A stretch of DNA of 64,000 nt from Enterobacteriaceae bacterium B14 (GTDB lineage Bacteria; Pseudomonadota; Gammaproteobacteria; Enterobacterales; Enterobacteriaceae): NCBI GenBank assembly GCA_000307305.1, contig DF158883.1, positions 124,001 through 188,000 on the forward strand, in the 5' to 3' direction. Position 1 is the first letter of the stretch; every line of letters starts with the position of its first letter. Position numbers and translations under genes: made by a program. Below are positions 9,335 through 17,945 of this stretch, one piece after another. Under the pieces are notes generated by a model that had not been told where the DNA came from, did no database searches, and saw only the letters and a list, made by a program, of their open reading frames with translations.

Positions 9335-12300
9335 ATGTTATATCCTTTATTTTTGTACAAACGTCGTAGAGTTGTACTTTTCTCAGTTCTTTCATTGGCA
9401 GTTCTACCTTATTCTTACTCCGCTCATGCCTATTCAGAATCCATCATCTCTAACCCACTCACGGGTAAGCCGTTCCTTGTTTACAAGGTATACGATCGCG
9501 GTGAGACATTTGGTGAAAACGAAGTTTCAGCCTATACTCTAAGCAGTACCGACAAAGAAGCTTTTATGCAGACGGGGAACTATTGGGCGGAAATTCTTGG
9601 CCCTGGATCCAAAAATGCTAAGCCGGTGTACATTGCAGTGGGGACGTTTAATGAGATGAATGCAAATGCCCTCAGTGAGGTAATGGTGGCCGGGCCTAGG
9701 CCTGGTTTAACAGCGCTTGCTGGAGGATTCATCGACAATATGGCCGAGAGTCAGGACCCAACTGACCCTGCAGGCATAATTCATTATGGTTTTCCAACCA
9801 CTCATATATCTAGCGTACAGCCATCACAGTTGCCTGCAGGTGGCTATGCTGACAGCGAAATTGTAAGCACGATGATACATGAAATGGGCCATGCTCTGGG
9901 AGTTACCTCTACAGGAACGCAGCAAGAAGGTGCTTGGGTTTTTGAGGATGTTCTTTCAAAATGGGACGAACACCTTTACGACCAAAACGGCAATAAGGCT
10001 ACCTCTGGGGCTAGCATAATCACTTCTGAGGATCAGCGTACTGGGCCGACCGATTTTCTGGTTAAACCATCCCTTACTGCCGGAGAACTTTATGGCGGTT
10101 CGGCCTATTTTTCAGGAAAGAATGTTGATGAAGTCTTGCAAGGAGCCTTGTTAGCAAACCCCAAAGATCCAAACAGCATGCGTATGCCTGGTATTCCCAT
10201 AAATGGATGGGAAAGCGATGCAGAGGGGAACCTGATCTTTGAAGGTGCTCACATTGAACTCGCTAACAATTCTATGAGCCATCAAAGCTATCGTAACTAC
10301 AGAGTTTGGACGGAAGCGGAACTCGCGATTCTACAGGACATAGGCTATACCATCGATCGCAAGAATTTCTTTGGTTATTCTGTGTATAGTGATGGTCAAA
10401 CTATCACCAACAATAATGGATATTTTGCCCGTAACACTGATGGTACGGCGTATGAATCCGGTGTATCCAATACTGCCTCTTATGGTTTAGGGTTACACAT
10501 TTACGGCAGTGATAACACGATTACCCAGGTTGCTGACCTTTTAGCCAACGGTGTTGCTGGCGTCGGTGCCAGAGTTGACGGGGCGGGTAATACCCTTACT
10601 ATTGCTTCCGGCGTACAAGTACATGGTGATGGGGCTTATGGCACCGGTCTCTTAGTAGCTTACGGCAAAGATCATAGCATTATCCACCGAGGTGATTTAA
10701 GTGCGACAGGCCTGGAGGGGATTGCTGCTCGTTTTGACTTTGGCGATAATTTGGTAGGCAATAGTGCGGAATATCGTGGCTCGTACATTAGAGTATATGG
10801 CAAAGAAGGCAGCGAAACAAAACTGCATGACCTTGACAAGAATAACTTAAACGGCCCGCTGGTTTCCCGATTTGATGTCACGGGTAAGTTGGCTGGAAGC
10901 CTTGCAGCTATCTTCATCGGGCCTAATGCTTTGGTGAAAGATATCAACATTATGCAGGGCAGTTCTCTTTCCGGTGATATTACCTCCAAATGGGACCTCA
11001 CGGATAAGCGCATAGAATACAGCGGTTCTCCTGAAAATTTAGTTACCAACTTGAATTTTGGCTATACCCCTACAACCAATGGCAGCGCAAGTGCTACGGC
11101 CGACTCAAACTTTGCCTTGCGCTATGATGGAAATATTGCGGGTGCGACCAGCATGCGCCTTATGAACGTTGGGGGAGCTCTATCCTATAACGGTCAAGCT
11201 AAACTCCTCAGCGTGACCAACAATGCAGGTGCGACTCTTTCTGGTAATGGCGTCTACACACTAACAAACGCAGGCTTTGGTGGGTTGAACGATGTTGGGA
11301 CGTTTACCAACAGTGGTGTTCTCAGCCCGGGTAACAGCATTGGAACCATTACTGTGAATGGCGATTATCGACAAACCTCTACCGGACTGTTGGATATGGA
11401 ATTCGCCGCTAACGGTGACTCTGATAAGCTGATTGTCAATGGAGATGCTACGTTTGATGGTGGCTTACAGTTCCGCCCTATGCAGGGTTACTACCCATCC
11501 GGGCAGGGTCTTCTTTTGTCTACGGATAACATACTTCAGGTAGATGGAACCACAGTCCGTTCTTTCGATAAATCCAATGTAAGCCTGTTGTCTAGCTCCC
11601 CGACTTTGAGCATGACACTTGTACCGAATGGGAGCGATTATATCGTTTCTGTTTCCCGTGCTGCCAATGCTTACAGCCAGTATGCCGGTGGTAATTATAA
11701 CGGTGAGCAGGCCGGTTCTGCACTTAGCGTAGTGGCAAACTCGGCTACGGGAGATATGCAAAACCTGTTTACTACCCTTGATTTTTCCAGCGCCAAAGCC
11801 ATCAATGCAGCGCTGCCTCAGCTTTCTTCCGCTGTGTATGATGCTGCCTCCCGTGCCTCACTTGACAATAACCGTATGATTTCTTCGTTACTCAACGGAA
11901 ATATGCTTAGAGCAATGCAAGACAAAGATCAGCGTTCAGGAGAGAGCTCGGTATTTGTTATTCCTTTTGCCTCCACTGCGCATCAATCGAGCGGTGCTGA
12001 TGCTTTAGGTTATACCAACAATGGTGTAGGTATCCTTGGCGGTGTGGAAAGGAATTGGGAAAGTGGGCTGACAGCCGGTGTGCATGCTGTCTTTAGTCAT
12101 AATAACTTTGATGGCAAAACTCAGGCAGGGGCAACAAACAAGGTTGATGGTCTGCATTTTGGTGTACACGGAATATTCAAACCAGATGTATCTGGCGGTT
12201 GGTATACCTTTGGGCAGTTACGGGCTGGTATAGAGAATAACGATATGGAGCGTAAGGTATCGTTCGAAGGCTATTCCCGTAGCAATGAAAGTAAATGGCA

Positions 12301-12790
12301 CTCCTTTGTTGGTGCGGCTCAGTGGGGCGGTGGTTATGATGTGGATTTGGGTTCTGTTGTCGTAGGACCGATTGCTAATCTGGACTACAACTTGATAGCT
12401 CGACCATCTATTAAAGAGAAATCAGGGGAGGCTACTCGCCTGCATCTTGAATCTAGCACCATGCACTCCCTTGGTAGCAACTTGGGGGCGAAAATGTCCT
12501 TTACAGCAAACACAGATACTGGTTCTAAGTTTGTTTTCGATACCACGGTAGCGTGGCGACATGAGCTACTGGATGGCACGCAAAAGAGCAAAGCAAGCTT
12601 TGTTGGCTATGGTAACGAGCGTTTTCGTAGCCAGGACAAATTGCAGGGAAAAGACAGTATGAATGTGCAAGGTCGTGTATCTTTTGTTGCAACGGATACT
12701 TTCTCTGTCTCTGCCCAAGCGGGAGGAGAGTTTTTCCGTTCAGGCTATTCATCGGCTAACGGCAATCTATCCTTTGTATGGAATTTTTAA
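9335..12790 (+). CDS. Autotransporter with a metzincin-like metalloprotease passenger
   Basis: Predicted type Va secreted protein of 1151 residues. The signal peptide is about 1-32 (cleavage after SAHA). The passenger starts with a protease-like domain: HEMGH at 182-186 continues as HEMGHALG, and a Met-turn-like NSMSHQ (Met314) is followed by WTEAELAILQDIGY. Beta-helical repeats with GSDNT and GNTL motifs follow, then a LSPGNSIGTITVNGDY autochaperone-type stretch (about 660). A 12-strand-type beta barrel begins near 870 and ends in the aromatic SFVWNF. The third metzincin zinc ligand, expected at 192, is Ser, so activity is uncertain. An aaggtg Shine-Dalgarno lies 7 bases before the ATG. Flanking terminator copies suggest acquisition as a unit. 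Confidence 0.88.
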   Translation: MLYPLFLYKRRRVVLFSVLSLAVLPYSYSAHAYSESIISNPLTGKPFLVYKVYDRGETFGENEVSAYTLSSTDKEAFMQTGNYWAEILGPGSKNAKPVYIAVGTFNEMNANALSEVMVAGPRPGLTALAGGFIDNMAESQDPTDPAGIIHYGFPTTHISSVQPSQLPAGGYADSEIVSTMIHEMGHALGVTSTGTQQEGAWVFEDVLSKWDEHLYDQNGNKATSGASIITSEDQRTGPTDFLVKPSLTAGELYGGSAYFSGKNVDEVLQGALLANPKDPNSMRMPGIPINGWESDAEGNLIFEGAHIELANNSMSHQSYRNYRVWTEAELAILQDIGYTIDRKNFFGYSVYSDGQTITNNNGYFARNTDGTAYESGVSNTASYGLGLHIYGSDNTITQVADLLANGVAGVGARVDGAGNTLTIASGVQVHGDGAYGTGLLVAYGKDHSIIHRGDLSATGLEGIAARFDFGDNLVGNSAEYRGSYIRVYGKEGSETKLHDLDKNNLNGPLVSRFDVTGKLAGSLAAIFIGPNALVKDINIMQGSSLSGDITSKWDLTDKRIEYSGSPENLVTNLNFGYTPTTNGSASATADSNFALRYDGNIAGATSMRLMNVGGALSYNGQAKLLSVTNNAGATLSGNGVYTLTNAGFGGLNDVGTFTNSGVLSPGNSIGTITVNGDYRQTSTGLLDMEFAANGDSDKLIVNGDATFDGGLQFRPMQGYYPSGQGLLLSTDNILQVDGTTVRSFDKSNVSLLSSSPTLSMTLVPNGSDYIVSVSRAANAYSQYAGGNYNGEQAGSALSVVANSATGDMQNLFTTLDFSSAKAINAALPQLSSAVYDAASRASLDNNRMISSLLNGNMLRAMQDKDQRSGESSVFVIPFASTAHQSSGADALGYTNNGVGILGGVERNWESGLTAGVHAVFSHNNFDGKTQAGATNKVDGLHFGVHGIFKPDVSGGWYTFGQLRAGIENNDMERKVSFEGYSRSNESKWHSFVGAAQWGGGYDVDLGSVVVGPIANLDYNLIARPSIKEKSGEATRLHLESSTMHSLGSNLGAKMSFTANTDTGSKFVFDTTVAWRHELLDGTQKSKASFVGYGNERFRSQDKLQGKDSMNVQGRVSFVATDTFSVSAQAGGEFFRSGYSSANGNLSFVWNF

Positions 12791-12894
12791 AGCAAAGTAG
12801 CGCATCTTAATCATATTGTGTCCCTTCGATATTTTGGTCATAAGTAGGCAGAAGGGAGCCAGAATATTAAGGAAACTACAGAGCAAGCTTAAAG

Positions 12895-12926
12895 AAAAAA
12901 TAGACGCGATAAGCGTCTATTTTTTT
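12895..12926 (+). terminator. Terminator of the autotransporter, near-copy of the leuU terminator
   Basis: Stem aaaaaatagacgc/gcgtctatttttt with a 5-nt loop. Stem and following bases (gtc, then gtgtaa and tacgg) resemble the leuU terminator at 8839-8893, forming an imperfect direct repeat around the autotransporter gene. Confidence 0.88.
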
Positions 12927-12987
12927 GTCCGTGAGAGGTGTAAATACGGGTATGCAGAATGCTGATATAACCATCATTTAATATAAG

Positions 12988-13028
12988 AAATAGAGTAATG
13001 ATAAATGTAGATACATATTATGCTTAAT
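12988..13028 (+). repeat. Diverged 41-nt repeat, copy A
   Basis: Starts aaatagag and ends attatgcttaat. It aligns without gaps to 14816-14856 at roughly three of four positions by eye. Both copies lie about 60 bases beyond a strong terminator and together flank the ftrA/rhodanese pair. Confidence 0.55.
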
Positions 13029-13167
13029 CATCCATACCAACATTCTTGTTGAGTGGATAGAACAGTAAGATATTTGAATATATGAAGGCGCTGCTTTACT
13101 TATTAGGTGTGACCTGTCCTGAATAATCTCTGACTTGCTTCTATATTACCCCTCGATAGTAATCCTT

Positions 13168-14154
13168 TCATCGATGAGTAAATTTTTTACGCCAAGTAGA
13201 AGGGCTCATAGCAAAGTGTTGCTGAAAATGATGTCGTAACGCACTAGCCGTACTAAAACCCGTTTTCGCTGCGATATCTTCAATGTTCAGGCGATCCTCG
13301 ATTAACAACTTCTGAGCGAACTTCAGACGCTCATCCATAAGCCAGCGAGTTGGTGTAACTCCAGTTATTTTCTGAAATCGTCGATGGAAAGTTCGTGGGC
13401 TCATCCCCACACGCTGTGCGAGCTCATCGAGGGTATGTTTTTCGGCAATGTTACTGTGCAGATAGTCGAATAGTTGCCCAAGACGCTGGCTTTCATGACG
13501 ACTAGCAACAGGTTGTGCAGGTTGCTGCTTCTGAGTGCCATCTCGGTGCAACTGAAGCACGAGCCTGTGTGCAACGCGATTAGCGACTTCTAGCCCATAA
13601 TCTTTGCGAACCATATCTAGACAGAGGTCTATCCCTGCTGAACTGCCAGCCGAGGTCATTATTCTGTCATCTCCCACATAAAGCACATCATTAATCACTT
13701 GAATGGCAGGAAAACGTTGCTGGAGTTCTTCTGTATAACGCCAGTGTGTCGTGGCTTTTCGACCATCTAGTAATTTCGCGGCAGCAAGTACAAATACACC
13801 GGAACAGATGGATATTATTCGGCAACCACGCGCATGAGCCTCACGAAGTGCGGTGCACAAAGTGTCAGACACAGGTGTATCGATATCACTCCAGCCAGGA
13901 ATAACGAGAGTATCGGCTTTTTTGATTAGTTCATAACCCCCGTCTGCTATCACTCTAATTCCTCCTGTGGCTCGAAGTTCACCATCACCCACAGATGCAA
14001 CAGCAAATTGATACCAGTTTTCCCCAAATTCAGGACGTGGGAGACCGAATATTTCTACTGCAATACCAAATTCAAAAGTACATAGCCCGTCATAGGCCAA
14101 TGCGACGACCAGCGGGCGTAAAGATGTTGTCGTGATCTTGGCGATTTTTGTCAT
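13168..14154 (-). CDS. ftrA: GlxA/FtrA-type transcriptional regulator (DJ-1/PfpI domain plus AraC HTH)
   Basis: Two-domain regulator of about 328 residues. The N-terminal half is a DJ-1/PfpI-like amidase fold with the nucleophile-elbow sequence SICSGVFVLAAA; such domains usually sense ligands rather than catalyse. The C-terminal about 100 residues are an AraC double helix-turn-helix (LDELAQRVGMSPRTFHRRFQ and IEDIAAKTGFSTASALRHHF). The frame runs further upstream to 14334, but that extension overlaps the divergent rhodanese gene and has no family similarity, so the ATG at 14154 (MTKIAKITT) is chosen. Divergence from the rhodanese gene suggests that gene as a target. The symbol rests on domain layout and neighbour. 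Confidence 0.82.
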   Translation of the reverse strand: MTKIAKITTTSLRPLVVALAYDGLCTFEFGIAVEIFGLPRPEFGENWYQFAVASVGDGELRATGGIRVIADGGYELIKKADTLVIPGWSDIDTPVSDTLCTALREAHARGCRIISICSGVFVLAAAKLLDGRKATTHWRYTEELQQRFPAIQVINDVLYVGDDRIMTSAGSSAGIDLCLDMVRKDYGLEVANRVAHRLVLQLHRDGTQKQQPAQPVASRHESQRLGQLFDYLHSNIAEKHTLDELAQRVGMSPRTFHRRFQKITGVTPTRWLMDERLKFAQKLLIEDRLNIEDIAAKTGFSTASALRHHFQQHFAMSPSTWRKKFTHR

Positions 14155-14235
14155 GATTCTAGGCAGCGCAATGGAAGGTATTCTGATGAAATGAGATATA
14201 CCACGACAAGCCATAACACAACAGAAGGAAATACA

Positions 14236-14625
14236 ATGAGTACTGTTTCTGCTATTGCCGCTGCTTCCTCTGATTATGCTATTCATCATTTTCAATTCCG
14301 TTTGAGTGTAGAAACGGATTGCGATGATGTCCATACTGCGATGAATTCAGATAGCATGGATTTTGTATTGTTACATGTAATAGGGCGTCCTGAACATTTT
14401 GCTCGTCGCCACATTCCTAATGCCATTCATTTGCCACATAAGGAGATCACCCGTGAGCGCATGGAGCTATGGCCACCAGAAACACTATTTGTGGTGTATT
14501 GTGCTGGCCCTCACTGTAATGGAGCAGATCGCGCGGCGCTGAAGTTAGCACAGTTGGGACGACCAGTGAAAATCATGATTGGAGGTATTACTGGTTGGGA
14601 AGATGAAGGATTTGAGTTTGCCTGA
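14236..14625 (+). CDS. Rhodanese-domain protein
   Basis: Single rhodanese domain of 129 residues. The cysteine loop reads YCAGPHCNGADRAA near residues 94-107, with the first Cys as the expected persulfide nucleophile and a second Cys five residues on. Earlier motifs include HFARRHIPNAIHLP, the typical pre-loop GHIPGA-like segment. The ATG at 14236 has a gaagga Shine-Dalgarno at 14224-14229; an upstream ATG at 14191 lacks one. No signal peptide, so probably cytoplasmic. Divergent from ftrA with an 81-base shared promoter region. The natural substrate cannot be read from the sequence. Confidence 0.85.
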   Translation: MSTVSAIAAASSDYAIHHFQFRLSVETDCDDVHTAMNSDSMDFVLLHVIGRPEHFARRHIPNAIHLPHKEITRERMELWPPETLFVVYCAGPHCNGADRAALKLAQLGRPVKIMIGGITGWEDEGFEFA

Positions 14626-14730
14626 AAATATGTGTAACCACGCGAGGCTGATTTAAGGTCTAGTCCTTGGGGTTCGTTGCACGATTCAGAGCCATATTGA
14701 ATACCAGTAATATTATTGATTCTTCTTAAT

Positions 14731-14758
14731 AAAAAGACGTCATTGGACGTCTTTTTTT
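14731..14758 (+). terminator. Rho-independent terminator after the rhodanese gene
   Basis: An 11-bp stem (aaaaagacgtc/gacgtcttttt), loop attg, with the T tract continuing for two bases. The layout resembles the leuU-type terminators but the stem core differs. Confidence 0.88.
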
Positions 14759-15569
14759 ATGGTTATGGGGTGAGTTTCTTAGTGGAAAGAGAGGGTGTTC
14801 GGTTATTTTGATAAAAAATAGAGCTACAGTACATATAGGCACAAATTATGCTTAATAATGAGTCATGGATAGGTAATGAAAGGGAGGGAAGCAAGGTTTG
14901 TTAACATAGAGATAAGGGGGCTTAATTTATTGAGATACAGATATGCACATATACTTTAGTTTTAAACTCTAACAAATCACATGATATTGGTGGCTTATAA
15001 TGGCTGAATTTAACAGAAGATGAAAATATATCGAAAATACATGTTTTAGAACTAAGATTATATTCGTTTAACAGGGTGTCATGTATTTATTTGTTATGAA
15101 TCTATAACAAAACATTATCTTTTATCGTGGGTTTATATTCCATGATGAGTAAACTCATGCAGTGAAAATAAAATAAGTATCAAAATTGTCATTTGAGCGA
15201 TGAAAAATATCAATTCGATAAACAGAGCTGTGATAATGATAAAAATAAGGGTGATTTAATTTATTTGTTTTAAGTCAATGTATTGTGTCTTTATGTAAGT
15301 CAGGTTAATTACTGGTCTTAGGATTGTTAAATAAAATAATTCGGTATTTTTAAAAGTCATTCAATCCAATTAGTATTATTTAACGCTATATGGAAATTTT
15401 TTCATCATCTTATCTCGGGGTGAGTATTACTGTTTTTCAATTTCATATAGATAGGCAAAAATTACCTGCCAGCATCGTCCTGATAGAAACGATAACAATT
15501 ATTGATAGCACAATTGAACACAGCATCTTCATGAAATTCACTAAATCCTAACTGAGAGTGAGTATATAT
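14759..15569. other. AT-rich non-coding region upstream of the triple RidA gene
   Basis: About 810 bases with stops in all frames and no recognisable gene. It holds repeat copy B (14816-14856), a lone tataat at 14996-15001 without a good -35, and long A/T stretches around 15060-15420. The length and composition suit a silenced or heavily regulated promoter region of acquired DNA, but no specific site could be assigned. Confidence 0.5.
14816..14856 (+). repeat. Diverged 41-nt repeat, copy B
   Basis: Partner of 12988-13028: same aaatagag start and attatgcttaat end, same spacing from an upstream terminator. Confidence 0.55.
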
Positions 15570-16841
15570 ATGAGTGGTTATAACGCAGTATTGGCAAGAA
15601 ATACGGAAAATGCGCCGAAAGATCTCGGCCCATATTCACAAACAGTCGCTTTTTCTCATTATAATAATCTTTCTGCTCAATTACCTATAGACCCTAAATC
15701 GGGCAAGTTGGTATCAGGTGGTATTAAAGAGCAGGCTGAGCAGTGCTTTAAGAATATCAAAGCTGTTGTAGAAGGCATCGATCACACAATGAACGATGTT
15801 GTTAGAATCACTCTCTTCGTCAAAAATATCAAAGATGTTGATGCGGTGAACTTGGTCTATAAATCTTTCTTCCCAAGTTATCTTCCTACATTGACGACGG
15901 TTGCCGTTGCCGCTTTGCCTATGGATGCGTTGGTGCAAGTTGAAGCGTTGCTATCAAACGGGGAAGGTACAATTCCAAATGCCCCACAAGCTGGCGATCT
16001 GATAAAACTGACAAATAACACGACGAATGCGCCAATATGTACCCTATCTACGCAAACCGTCTCTTTTTCTCATTACAATAATCTTTCAGCTCAATTGCCT
16101 ATTGATCCAAAGACGGGGCGACTGGTAGAGGGTGGGGTAAAAGATCAGACCAAACAGTGCTTAAAAAATATCAAAGCGATTTTAGAGAGCATTGATGTTC
16201 CTTTTGACGATATCGTGAAGGTTAATATCTTCCTTAAAAACCTCTCGGATATTGATGCAGTAAACGAAGTTTATACTACCTTTTTCCCAGACTCGGCTAT
16301 TGCCAGAACGGTAGCCTATGTCCCTGCGCGGACAGTTGTTGCCGCCTCAGCCTTACTGATGGATGCCTTAGTACAAATCGAAGCGGTGGTATCACATGGG
16401 GATGGGACACCTCCTCAAGCAGTTGAAGATCGTCATGGTCTTATTGTCGAGCCACACAATACCGAAAATGCACCAAAATGTTCGTTCTCTACACAAACGG
16501 TAGCGTTCTCTCATTACAATCACCTTTCAGCCCAATTACCTCTCGATCCAAAATCCGGCAAACTCGTGGCGGGTGGAATCAAAGAGCAGACCGAGCAGTG
16601 CCTAAAAAATATCAAAGCGATTGTAGAGAGCATTGACCACGTGATGGGGGATGTGGTTAAGGTAAATATCTTCGTTAAAAATATTGGCGATATGGCTGCT
16701 GTAGATGGCGTTTACAGTACTTTCTTCCCTGGTGGTGTTCCTGCACGCAGAACCGTTGGTGTATCCGCTTTACCTAAAGATGCATTAATCCAGATTGATG
16801 TGGTTGTATCAAATGCTGAAGGTACACCTCCGAAAGCATAA
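15570..16841 (+). CDS. Protein of three fused RidA (YjgF/YER057c/UK114) domains
   Basis: RidA proteins are about 130-residue homotrimers that hydrolyse reactive 2-aminoacrylate-type enamines at subunit interfaces. Here one 423-residue chain has three complete RidA domains (about 1-145, 150-290, 295-423), each with FSHYNNLSAQLPxDP and a KNIKAxxExID helix. Domain 1 keeps GPYSQ with Tyr22 but has Leu108 where the catalytic Arg belongs. Domains 2 and 3 keep the Arg (254 and 393, in PAR) but have Ser for the Tyr. The late Glu is conserved in domains 1 and 2 and is Asp in domain 3. A gagagtgag Shine-Dalgarno favours the ATG at 15570 over the GTG at 15558. It stands alone between terminators; the enzymatic role is inferred only. 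Confidence 0.9.
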   Translation: MSGYNAVLARNTENAPKDLGPYSQTVAFSHYNNLSAQLPIDPKSGKLVSGGIKEQAEQCFKNIKAVVEGIDHTMNDVVRITLFVKNIKDVDAVNLVYKSFFPSYLPTLTTVAVAALPMDALVQVEALLSNGEGTIPNAPQAGDLIKLTNNTTNAPICTLSTQTVSFSHYNNLSAQLPIDPKTGRLVEGGVKDQTKQCLKNIKAILESIDVPFDDIVKVNIFLKNLSDIDAVNEVYTTFFPDSAIARTVAYVPARTVVAASALLMDALVQIEAVVSHGDGTPPQAVEDRHGLIVEPHNTENAPKCSFSTQTVAFSHYNHLSAQLPLDPKSGKLVAGGIKEQTEQCLKNIKAIVESIDHVMGDVVKVNIFVKNIGDMAAVDGVYSTFFPGGVPARRTVGVSALPKDALIQIDVVVSNAEGTPPKA

Positions 16842-16895
16842 AGGCATTGAGTGGGTCATGTTTACCCCTTTTTGTCGTTAGGCTAACTTAAGAGG

Positions 16896-16925
16896 AGAAG
16901 CTGGAAATTAATTCCAGCTTCTTTT
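16896..16925 (+). terminator. Terminator after the triple RidA gene
   Basis: Stem agaagctggaa paired with ttccagcttct, loop atta, then ttttc. The convergent gene at 16991 may share it. Confidence 0.75.
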
Positions 16926-16990
16926 CATCTGGTTCATGTTGATGCCACGATATGTCATCTGTTTTTTGGTATTTCGGTAGAACACATGAT

Positions 16991-17776
16991 TTAGATAGTT
17001 TTCTTGGTCTCAATAAAATCAACTAATTGAGTGAGATTGTCAGGCGACCACCACTCAAGATCCTGACCTTTAAGAATGTCAGAATAGGTACTCTCTTTGA
17101 AATTAATTGTGTGCAGAAATGCAGGATTAACACCATTTTTAGGCGGGGCAATAAGTGAGCTATCACTCACCCAATGTGCTTCGAGCCGGAGATTCCGAGA
17201 CCACAAATTCTGACTAAATTGGCTACGATCTTTTTTAAACACATAGAAAAATTCTGATTTACCATTGGGTGTTGGATGGTTGGTCATTAACATCAAAAGT
17301 AAAGGAATGCCCCAATCTGGCATATATTGGTATCCCCAAATGCCGAAACTATCAGCAACAGAGACCATTTTTATAAAGTCTTTTTGAGAGAGCTTTCCTT
17401 TCCCACCGCGCAATGTTCTACAGACTAAATAGGCTTTTTTGAGATTATCGAACTCAAGAAATCGCTGTTTTACTTTTTTAGCCAACGTTGGGTCTTTACC
17501 AATACTTTTGCCGCCTAAGCTACCAAAGCGAGCCGATTTTGCACCAAGGGGGCAAGTTTCAGGGTTATCTGGGTCATGGTAATGCACAAATCTGGCGATA
17601 AAGTCTGGGTTTGGGGTAACGATGCCGCTAGCAAAAGTGGCATTTTCACAGGAGAGACAGAAGGTTTTTGGCCAGAGATCTTTGCGCCGTTCGGTTCCAG
17701 CAATGATATTTTGAAAGCTCACCATATCAATGGTTAGCCGGTCATTATTGCTGTCGAGGTAATACACGCTATCCAT
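16991..17776 (-). CDS. Uncharacterised protein with a zinc-finger-like N-terminus
   Basis: I do not recognise this 261-residue protein. It is soluble, basic in the middle and has no signal peptide. The N-terminal part has C40-x2-C43, then H65-x-H67 and C75, a spacing that could hold zinc and recalls the head of CoiA-like competence proteins (FCLSCEN, then FVHYH). A glycine-rich GSLGGKSIGKDP loop and an aromatic stretch (IWGYQYMPDWGIPLLL) follow. The ATG at 17776 has a strong aagagga Shine-Dalgarno; the ATG at 17806 does not. It stands alone between the RidA gene and the all cluster with no evident partner. Confidence 0.7.
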   Translation of the reverse strand: MDSVYYLDSNNDRLTIDMVSFQNIIAGTERRKDLWPKTFCLSCENATFASGIVTPNPDFIARFVHYHDPDNPETCPLGAKSARFGSLGGKSIGKDPTLAKKVKQRFLEFDNLKKAYLVCRTLRGGKGKLSQKDFIKMVSVADSFGIWGYQYMPDWGIPLLLMLMTNHPTPNGKSEFFYVFKKDRSQFSQNLWSRNLRLEAHWVSDSSLIAPPKNGVNPAFLHTINFKESTYSDILKGQDLEWWSPDNLTQLVDFIETKKTI

Positions 17777-17887
17777 ATCGATCCTCTTAATATCATAGCT
17801 ATCCATTCTCTGAATAAACCGTGTATGAGGTTGTATTGCAACTCTTTGATGGAAGCTTATATAAGAGAAATACAGCTGAAAACTAGG

Positions 17888-17929
17888 CTAAAAGAATCCC
17901 CTCACTATTACTCATTGAGAGGGGATTCT
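17888..17929 (-). terminator. Terminator of the allK-allG-allF operon
   Basis: Stem agaatcccctc/gaggggattct with a 16-nt loop; on the minus strand it is followed by tttt. It lies 17 bases beyond the carbamate kinase stop. Confidence 0.75.
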
Positions 17930-17945
17930 ACAAACTATGGAAGGA

